Under the pieces are notes generated by a model that was not told the origin of the DNA, did no database searches, and saw only the letters and a program-made list of their open reading frames with translations. The position numbers and the translations under genes are program-made. From Fistularia commersonii (Eukaryota; Chordata; Actinopteri; Syngnathiformes; Fistulariidae): 64,000 nucleotides of DNA. The number at the start of each line of letters is the position of its first letter. Position 1 is the stretch's first letter. The DNA is taken from positions 1,637,501 through 1,701,500 of the forward strand of contig JBBMNZ010000030.1 in the NCBI GenBank assembly GCA_037954325.1, given 5' to 3'. This document shows positions 57,201 through 64,000 of this stretch, one piece after another.

Positions 57201-60200
57201 TATACCGTGATTTCCGGACTACTGAGCACACCTGAATAATAAGCCGCGGCAGATAAAAACAACTAAAAGCTAAATCAAAAAATAAATAAGTCGCGGGTGT
57301 CCACATTGTAACATGGAACATGAAACCAAAACCATTTGTTTTTTTTTACTTTTAATTGAATACATACCGGTAAAATCCACAAGCACATACAAGAAATGCT
57401 TTTTTCTGAGCAGTGCCGGTCACACGGATGATATAAAAGATGAATAATAAATATGACAAGGAAAAGTCCATCCATCCATCCATTTTCTATCCCTGCTTTG
57501 TCCTGCTCCAGCTGATTGCTATCTTCATCTTCCTCCTGCGTACTAAAACCATTAAATTAATCTCCTTCTATCTTTTGGTTGATCTAATTTGTCTATTTAT
57601 ATTTATATTCCATTTTATTTGACACATGTAACTGTTCCGCTGCTGTGACAAAAGAATCTCCCTTATGGGCATCAATGAAATTTACCTTATCTTAATATCA
57701 TCAGTCCTATGTGGCGAGGCTAAATGTTTTGGTGGCGTGCAGCTGGTCAGCCCAAAAACTAGCCGCATCGTTGTTTGAAAAAAAGTGGCGGGTAATGACG
57801 GTAAACCACTTGCACAACCACTTGCTCACCGACAGACGGGATCCAGCTCTGGCTCGGGCCACCGACTCCTTCTCCTTCTCGGCGGCGCGGCGCTGAACCG
57901 CCTGGAAGTTGTTGAGCGCCGCCGAGAAATCGTTCATCAGCCGCTCTCTTTGGAGTTTCTGCTGCCTCTGGGGACACGAGGAGGGCGGGAGGACGGTTTC
58001 ACAGAGACAAAGATATATGTTGTTTTGTCATTTATTAGTTACAGTATATATTATTGCAGTGACAGTGAGGAATTTCCCGCAAGGGATAAACAAAGTATTA
58101 AAAAAAATATATTCGGGCTTCATAAATGACACACGCTGAGCTTTTCAGATTGAACATGTTTCGTGTCAGGATGGAAATAAAATGCTATAAATTAATAAAA
58201 CTGAGCCCATCCCAGTGAGGAGTGACCTTTGGTTTCTGTCTTATCGTGATATTTCAAACTGTATTTCAACACGGTCTTTAGCACCGATGTATTCGCTTTC
58301 TGTATGAATATTTTGTAATCTGAATTGAAAATAACTGTAAATTTAACCCCCAAAAAACTACAAAAAAATAAATAAGTTACAGCAAGTGATCAAGAAATAA
58401 ATCTGTGAGAATTTAACAAACGATGGGCAAAGAATACCCACGAAATGAGTCGGAAATGACAAAAATCCACAAGAAGTGACTTACAAATCACCGATGAGTT
58501 TGAAATGAGAGAATCATTTCAGAAGTTTATTTTCAATATTGGAGCCTGAAACGGTGAGAACCTCTGGTCTCCACAGCAGCACTGATGACTGCGCACAAAT
58601 AAGACGCGCTTTACCTCGGGCATAAAACGTGTGATAAATCTGATCTTGAATTTCACTCGTGTCACAAAACTAGAACGCCGATCTCCGACAACAGAGCTTG
58701 TCAGTGACTTTCGCGTCTCCGTAAATACTTCACTCAGAGCTCCAGCTGGACTCGCTGGCTCGTCTCCACCGCGTTTAGACTGAGCTCTGCTGGCCGACAT
58801 CTGGCACTGCAGCGCGTCGCCGCCGCCGCAGCTGCGACTTGACATGTTGGAAAGCCGAAAATCAGCTGAGGACGAATGAACGGCTACATGAAATGAGGCG
58901 CGGCGTCTGGATATCCAAACAGGGAACACGGGAGGGAGTGCCTGCCGGGCCCACAATGACTGCAATTGTTGTCCCGTGAAAGTGGGTCATAACCGGGAGG
59001 GGGGGGGGGGGACGGGACTTTACTCTCAGCTGACACCAAATAACATTTACTCATTACTTCCAGCAGAGAGCTGATATTAACGCAACTTTCCTTGGCCACG
59101 GGACGAGCACAAACTAGCCTGCACACCCTTCGGGCTTCGCACTTGTGGGACAGATCACCGTTCTTTTCGTGATTCGCCAAAGACGTCACTTGTCATGGAG
59201 AAATATGGTCTTATCTAAAGATGTCATAGGTAACGCTGACGGCGCGGCCAAGACTTTACACGAGCGGGTAAACGGGAAGGTTTATTACAGTGAAGCGTTT
59301 TATCAGGTAACGTTGTCGACGTGTTCGGGAGTCACATTTATATTCCTGTCGTATGTACAGGCTGGAAATGTGTTTCCGTGTGCGGTGAGATTCTTATTTT
59401 TCTGTCCCCGGTGAAGCCAGATAGATGATAAATAATAAGCATATTATTGCACAGAAATGTAAACGGTATGAATAGGATGAATCCAATATGCGTTTAAGAT
59501 TTCAATCATTACTAACCACTCTATTTATTTTTTTATTCCCGATCTGGTCTTCTCGTACATTAACTTCCCAAGTCAGTTTCAGTGCTCACCGATCGCGAGG
59601 ACTTCCTCGGTACAGTTCTTACGGAGTGTTTTTTTTTTTCTTTCGGGACGTTTGGGGCAATTTTCAACGTTTTCCCCAACTTCATTTACATAACTTATTT
59701 CTTTCTGTGTTTCCTCATTGACATTTATTTGTCTTTTGTATTTTTTTTTTTGACTTCTTTCGTAATCTGTTGGCGTCTACGGGCATGTCCAACCAGGCTT
59801 CTGGTCAATTAGAACCCCAAATATTTGGAGCAATATTACTATGAATCTTGTTGCGGGATGTCTGTGAGGAGGCAGGCAGGAATAACCGCCTCATAGGTTC
59901 CAGCACTGACCTGCTCTGAAGGTGAGGACGGCAGCGGGATGGAGCCGAGCTCCTTCAGGTGCTTGTTGGTTTCTTTTGCAAGCTGGTTGGTGTAGTGCTG
60001 GATCTGCTGCCTGCAAAGAGAGAGAGAGTCAGCGTCAGGGACGAGCTGGCGAGACAGATCCACCTTCACACCAGGACAACTTCATCAAACTTCAACAAAA
60101 ATATTTAGAATATTGGAAAAATTCAGAATGTAGAGAAAAAAAAAAATCCAATTTCCAAGAAGAAGGAGAGGCCATCTTCAGTTTGTGATGTTCGGAGCGT

Positions 60201-62533
60201 CGCTCCTCGCTGGCACTTACAGTCGATCCTGCAGTTCGCTGGTATCCTGTCTGGTCCCCAGCTGGCTCACCATACTCTTAATCTGGGCAGCTGAGCAAAG
60301 ACAACAACATATCCGAGTCATACGGGTGTTTACACGGGAAAACACCTGATAGTTATGCCTCGGTTAAACAGCTCTATGTGAACGAGTGAAGCACGTAAAC
60401 TGAAATGAAGCCGAGTTGATCCCGATGTGCCGCCAACCTTCTCTCTGCATGCAATTTGCCTTGAAGTCCCTGAAAAATATTTGCCTTTAAAACATTACAT
60501 GGCTCATGAACGCAAGATACCGTTTGTGTGTGGGAGGGTTCCTCCTTCATTTCTATGAAGAGCTAACATGGTCGGACAGCTGAAGTCCTGTCTCAACTCT
60601 TCTTCTATAGTGGCGATAATGGGAGCTGATCCTCCAATCACGATTGGATGGAAATATGCACATTTGGATTGAAATCCCACTTTGCGCTGACCCTGAAGAC
60701 TCTCATACTGTGCTGTATTTCAGTTGCTGGGTTCGCATTATATTACATTACAGTCATTTGGCAGATACTTTTATGCAAAGCGACTTACAAGAAGTGCAAT
60801 CCAGATACAGCAGATACAGCAGATACAGGCGGGAGCGGCGTCACATTATGAGACAAAGTTGTGCTTTGCGGACTTTTGTAACAGAATATATCGTGTCTCG
60901 GCCGCAGCCTCTGAAAGTCACCCATTGTCTGGTGCCGTGGCGAGAGAGACGACTGTGTGTGCGCAGTGTTTGCTCGGCTTTATCTACTGAGCCAATCTCA
61001 TACCTTCATTTTGTTGAGGAAAAGTGGGCGCAGTGTTACCTGACTATCGGTTTTGAAAGCGGTTGCTGTCCGCAAAGATGCATCGCGACTACCATTAACT
61101 TAAACCCGCATATTCAAGTGTAAATGAGTGAATTCTTGACTTGTGTCCAAGTTCTAAACCACATGTTCACCAGAGGGGTGTGCATAATTAAATTCCACAA
61201 AAAAAAAAAAGGATTTCTTCCTCGTGTGCTATCGCTAATGTTGTGTTCATTTCTAATGAGCTGGACTTGTCTTTCTTCTAGATCTGCTCCAAAGAAAGTG
61301 TCCTATCAGAGATTTGTAAGAGTAGGGTGAACTGGTCTCAGTCAACAGGACAGAAAGGCTGGTTTAAATGCTCAACAATTAGAATTACAATCCATCCGTA
61401 ACACTGCACCAAATGACTACGAGAGACCGGTATGATGATGGCATTTTTGAAGAGGAACAGCTCGTGGCTCGAAATTCTCCTTGAAATAAAGTCCTAGGAA
61501 TGAGCATGGATGTATTTTGACAACACAGACAAATTACCTGCTTATCTAACCAGATTCAATTTGTTTGGTCCAGTCGCGAAAAGCTACAAGATTAAATTAG
61601 CCGTGCAGCGAACGCAGGTCCGTGGTTGTATTCCCACAGCCGAACAATACCGTTTCGATTCCAGTCTCCCCCCGAGACAGTCCGAGTGTTGTTGAGCAAG
61701 ACACTGATCCCCCTGCAGCTCCCCTGGTTCATCCAACTGATGTGTATGTATATTCTTCATGTTCTCCTGGTGTCTTCTCACAGTAAATTGCCCAGACACA
61801 GAGTGAAGGGTTGTGTTGACCCGGCCTCCATAAATCCACAGTGTAGGCTCCTGGCTCTGATGTTAAATATATATATTTTCACATGAGAGGCTTTTCATAG
61901 AGAGAAGAGGAGGCCTTGCCAATGACGCTAATATTGGCTTTATGACACTGACATGGAGGAGAAACAAGGCAAAGCCCAAGTCTCCCATTAATTCTATGCC
62001 AATGTTTTCATGCCACATAACAATAAAAAACTTCAAAATGGGTATATTGTCAACAAATGTAAAAGATTTTAATCTTGCAGCTCTTCTGGACTTAGTTGCG
62101 GCACACCTGATGTGTCATTTGGTGAGTGGGGGAGACGCGTTAAGTTAATATTTTCAGTGTTCATACCCTGCCCATTCACACGCTTAAGGCGAAGTCTTTT
62201 GGGGGGAACATCGTGCACGATCGGAAGATGCATGAGCGACGTAAAGGAATGCAATTCGACAGTTTGACCACTAGGAATATAAGAGGATCATCGATGCGTC
62301 CAGCGCTCCTCGTACATCCGCCCTCTGCATGCATGGAGGCGGAGGTCCTGCAGCCGCTGCATCCGGGTCAGCATAACACGGAAGTCAGCTGACTGCTGAC
62401 AGCTACTCTTAATGCAAAAGGGGGGCCACTTACTGTTCTGTGTGATCTTCTGGATATTGGAGCTGCACGTCTGGATGAGGGTGTTGAAGTCCCGAGGGAC
62501 GGGGCGGTAGCTGTCCGCTTTGCCGTACGACAT
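54144..62533 (-). CDS. stx12: Syntaxin-12, Qa-SNARE of recycling endosomes
   Basis: Membrane-fusion SNARE acting in recycling-endosome trafficking (family knowledge). The minus CDS joins 62533-62434, 60290-60221, 60010-59911, 57967-57830, 56897-56854, 56718-56613, 56531-56459, 56361-56279 and 54236-54144, totalling 807 nt and 268 aa (human STX12 is 276). Phases 1, 0(+2), 0, 0, 2, 0, 1, 0 close. The N-terminus, MSYGKADSYRPVPRDFNTL, and RLMNDFSAALNNFQAVQRR match STX12 rather than STX7. The Habc region spans about 20-140 and the SNARE helix about 175-235, with the central-layer glutamine in MIHDQGEMI (Q206). A C-terminal membrane anchor covers about 245-265, with tail STK. The only atypical point is the exon 6/7 junction, giving LESDIM where mammals have LEADI. 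Confidence 0.96.
54716..55340. mobile_element. hAT-related fragments and a SINE core in stx12 intron 8
   Basis: At 54716-54765, TCAAACTCTGGCCCACTGGC is a hAT-like terminal region. At 55065-55120 lies the fish SINE core CATTTGGCAGACGCTTTTAT. At 55255-55340, sequence ending ATTGAGAAGCACTG is another hAT-type end (inverse CAGTGCTTCTCAAT). No TSD pair was found, so these may be separate remnants. Confidence 0.55.
56279..56361 (-). CDS. stx12: stx12 exon: SNARE motif end
   Basis: Acceptor TGTTTACAG; codes SIEANVENAEVHVERGTEQL, then QRAAYYQ. GTGAGT donor, phase 0. Confidence 0.95.
56459..56531 (-). CDS. stx12: stx12 exon: SNARE motif core
   Basis: Acceptor AACTCTAG; codes SDIMDVNQIFKDLAVMIHDQ then GEMI. 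It includes the central-layer Q. GTGAG donor, phase 1. Confidence 0.95.
56613..56718 (-). CDS. stx12: stx12 exon: linker and SNARE start
   Basis: Acceptor GTGAAG; codes QEDWGQMTTQAEEAAITEED, then LELIKERETNIRQLE. GTCAGG donor, phase 0. The acceptor was chosen over a nearby CAG because only it restores the NQEDW reading. Confidence 0.92.
56854..56897 (-). CDS. stx12: stx12 exon: linker
   Basis: Acceptor GTTCCAG; codes AEENVRDEKLVSFD. GTAAGC donor, phase 2. A 44-nt microexon whose frame is confirmed by the neighbours. Confidence 0.9.
56965..57310. mobile_element. Interspersed repeat pieces (TTTCCGGACTA / AAGCCGC type) in stx12 intron 4
   Basis: 'ACCGTGATTTCCGGACTA', AATAAGCCGCGGC and, at 56977, TTTACCGGAATATTAAACGC with TATAAGCCGCGACGGC are two pieces of one abundant teleost repeat. 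Confidence 0.5.
57464..57700 (+). mobile_element. LINE 3' end in stx12 intron 4
   Basis: TCCATCCATCCATCCATTTTC at one side. The other side ends in CTGTTCCGCTGCTGTGACAA and ATCAATGAAATTTACCTTAT. Confidence 0.6.
57830..57967 (-). CDS. stx12: stx12 exon: Habc end
   Basis: Acceptor GTCCCCAG; codes RQQKLQRERLMNDFSAALNN, then FQAVQRRAAEKEKES and ARARAGSRLS. GTGAGC donor, phase 0. Confidence 0.95.
59911..60010 (-). CDS. stx12: stx12 exon: Habc
   Basis: Acceptor CTTTGCAG; codes QQIQHYTNQLAKETNKHLKE, then LGSIPLPSSPSEQ. GTCAGT donor, phase 0. The LAKETN motif is shared by STX7 and STX12. Confidence 0.94.
60221..60290 (-). CDS. stx12: stx12 exon: Habc helix a/b
   Basis: Acceptor TTTGCTCAG; codes AQIKSMVSQLGTRQDTSELQ then DR. 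GTAAGTG donor, phase 2. Confidence 0.93.
60738..60795 (+). mobile_element. SINE core in stx12 intron 2
   Basis: CATTTGGCAGATACTTTTAT then GCAAAGCGACTTACAAG. Same core as at 17.87 and 55.08 kb. Confidence 0.65.
61595..61830 (+). mobile_element. Common fish interspersed-repeat fragment in stx12 intron 2
   Basis: GTTGAGCAAGACACTGATCC, CATGTTCTCCTGGTGTCTTC and CAGTAAATTGCCCAGACACA are consistent with the SINE-like family at 33.8 kb. Confidence 0.5.
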
Positions 62534-62576
62534 GACTGGCGGCTGTCAGGGGGGAAGCTGATGGCTCGGATGTCAG
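62434..62576 (-). CDS. stx12: stx12 exon 2: start codon, N-terminus
   Basis: The exon begins after TGTCCGCAG at 62577. ATG at 62533-62531 opens MSYGKADSYRPVPRDFNTL, then TCSSNIQKITQN. It ends in phase 1 at a GTAAGT donor. Coding part is 62434-62533; the rest is 5' UTR. Confidence 0.93.
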
Positions 62577-62687
62577 CTGCGGACAAACGGATAGAGAGGT
62601 TCAATGGGTGCAAACGAGTTCTTAATTTAACCAAGAGAAGCACATTAGCACCGTCAAAAATACAACAAACTACGCTCACAGACTTAC

Positions 62688-63100
62688 TGTCGGTGCTTTT
62701 CTTAGTATCAGGTAACTAATCTCCCATATTTATCTGCTTCCAGCCCGGGGATGAAGGGAGGACACGGGCTTCATCATTAACTGAGCTAATCGACATCATA
62801 AACCGGCGATAAAAGGTAGCAAGCAAGCGAGCAAGCTAATGTCGAGTGAGAGAAGCAAAAGCAAAAGGCCAAGACGATGAAGAGAAAATGTTTGAAGTGA
62901 AATAACGGCAATAAAAAGGGGTGTGTAACGTGCTAGCCGGGGTGTGTTTATCCCGGCTAGCTTCTAACGGAAAGTTACGTGAGGTGGCTAGCTTCCCGTC
63001 GCTAAGCTAGGTGAAGCTAGCTTATTCCTTGAGTTTCGCGATGAGCTGGGCCTTTTCTTTAGTTTTAAAAATAACCGAGCGTGACTCGCGGTGAGTCTTC
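62688..63100 (-). other. stx12: stx12 non-coding first exon (approximate 5' end)
   Basis: A strong minus-strand donor (GACA then GTAAGTCTG, 62687-62682) pairs with the TGTCCGCAG acceptor at 62577, defining a 111-nt intron in the 5' UTR. The transcription start is not determinable; the right boundary given is a guess. Confidence 0.5.
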
Positions 63101-63246
63101 GAAGCGGTACGCGCCGACGGCGACGAGCGTTAAAGCCAAGAAATGACGAAATACTTGCTTATTCGCCGATGAAAGCGGGACACATATGCGTAACGTTTCC
63201 CCTCTCGCCGTCAAAATACTGTTTTTTTCCCCTGAGCCGTCACCCG

Positions 63247-63328
63247 TGACGTCACACAAAGTGGGCGGGGCCTGTTTTCTTCTTCTACGCTTTTTTTACA
63301 GTTCTTCTTCTACTGTTTGATGACGTCA
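63247..63328 (-). promoter_or_regulatory. stx12 promoter: two CRE palindromes and a GC box
   Basis: Perfect TGACGTCA at 63247-63254 and again at 63321-63328, with GTGGGCGGGGCC (Sp1-type) at 63261-63272 between them. This is TATA-less housekeeping style. CREB/ATF control is inferred. Confidence 0.55.
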
Positions 63329-64000
63329 CTGGAGGTCTGCTGCCCTCCTGTGTCTTCTTGGTTATTTTTGGGGGGTAAAATACAAGGAGATTGCAATCCC
63401 AAGAAGTGTTTTGCAATTGCTTATTGGCTCCACGGCAGGGCGTCATTTGGACAAATGTCCAAATAAATATATCAGGACTCTTTTGGTGGGTAAAACTGTT
63501 CCTAAGGTTACAGGTTTTTGGTCTTCTTTCTGTAAGGATTTTAATTGGAATGCAATATTGCAAGACAGACTTGCAGTTATTCAGTTCTTCAGGACTGAGG
63601 AAACCTCTCGGATGTGGGGTGAAGCAACTTCAAGTGAAGAAATTCAAATCCGGTTGCCACGACGACAAGATTTCTGCAGGAATTCACCAGGACCTGGATG
63701 ACTGAGAAGCTCCACATGCACCGTTGACGTTGCTCTGCATTGTTTACGTCTGGCTGCAACAATATGCTTATTTATTTCTCTCTAACTGTCTGGCTTCTTT
63801 GTGGGATAGCAAAATATGAATATCATTATACAGGGGAGCACATTTTGCAACTTTGCGTACGACAATAAACACTTAAGAGGGTGTCATTAAAAACATTCTT
63901 TCTGTGAAGGTTTTCTCTGAATAAAAAAACCATACTGACATCTATTCAATTTTGGTCTTCTCGTTGAAAGTCAGAATTATATGTTATGAGCTCATACCTC
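63329..64000. other. No gene recognised; repeat-like
   Basis: Contains a piece of the 'GAGGAAACCTCTCGGATG... GGTGAAGCAACTTC' fish repeat (63580-63720), related to those at 20255 and 21490. Nothing else assignable. Confidence 0.5.

Noticed and set aside
58519..58965. 148-aa minus-strand frame in stx12 intron 3
   Set aside because: Not compatible with any stx12 exon and without a domain. The neighbouring exons join in phase without it.

Overview
The window is vertebrate nuclear DNA, almost certainly from a teleost fish. Two vertebrate multi-exon genes can be reconstructed exon by exon. The rest is dominated by fish-type interspersed repeats: RTE-like and L2-like LINE fragments, hAT and pogo/Tigger DNA-transposon derivatives, SINE cores and many microsatellites. 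The species cannot be named from sequence alone. No bacterial, organellar or intact viral genes, CRISPR arrays, rRNA or tRNA genes were recognised.

Gene 1 (minus strand, CDS 22107 to 15249, five exons, 360 aa) is a CCN-family matricellular growth-factor gene. It is closest to connective tissue growth factor (CCN2) and probably the fish copy called ccn2b/ctgfb. Each exon encodes one module: signal peptide, IGFBP, VWC, TSP1 and the cystine-knot CT domain. Every splice site and phase closes. A TATA-like box lies about 95 nt upstream of the ATG, and a polyadenylation signal lies about 1.6 kb after the stop. Its introns hold an L2 LINE fragment, an RTE LINE fragment, a hAT element with an 8-bp target duplication, and a 27-bp-arm hairpin.

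Gene 2 (minus strand, CDS 62533 to 54144, nine coding exons, 268 aa) is syntaxin-12 (stx12), a Qa-SNARE of recycling endosomes. It has a spliced non-coding first exon, two CRE palindromes and a GC box upstream, and an AATAAA signal about 630 nt after the stop. A CCN2-like gene beside STX12 mirrors CCN2 beside STX7 on human 6q23, which suggests an ancient paralogous block.

Layout: 1-5.3 kb, LINE fragments, including a ~325-bp tandem array built on reverse-transcriptase sequence; 5.3-7.5 kb, nothing recognised; 7.5-13.5 kb, a stack of simple and tandem repeats (TATC, a 10-bp minisatellite, an AT-rich ~90-bp repeat, a 1.3-kb degenerate CCTAAC/CCTGAT array, a CGG-rich GC island, a 1.8-kb AAT array); 13.6-22.3 kb, ccn2-like; 22.3-23.7 kb, little; 23.7-25.7 kb, a minisatellite with ~300-bp higher-order periodicity; 25.7-53 kb, a gene-poor, repeat-laden interval with Tigger copies, RTE fragments and palindromes; 53.2-53.4 kb, one possible signal-peptide exon; 53.5-63.3 kb, stx12; 63.3-64 kb, repeat-like.

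The two genes share no evident pathway and seem linked only by ancestral synteny. I found no sign of an undescribed multi-gene system. The most unusual content is structural: higher-order tandem repeats, strong hairpins, repeat birth inside a transposase ORF, and one frameshift shared by three LINE copies.
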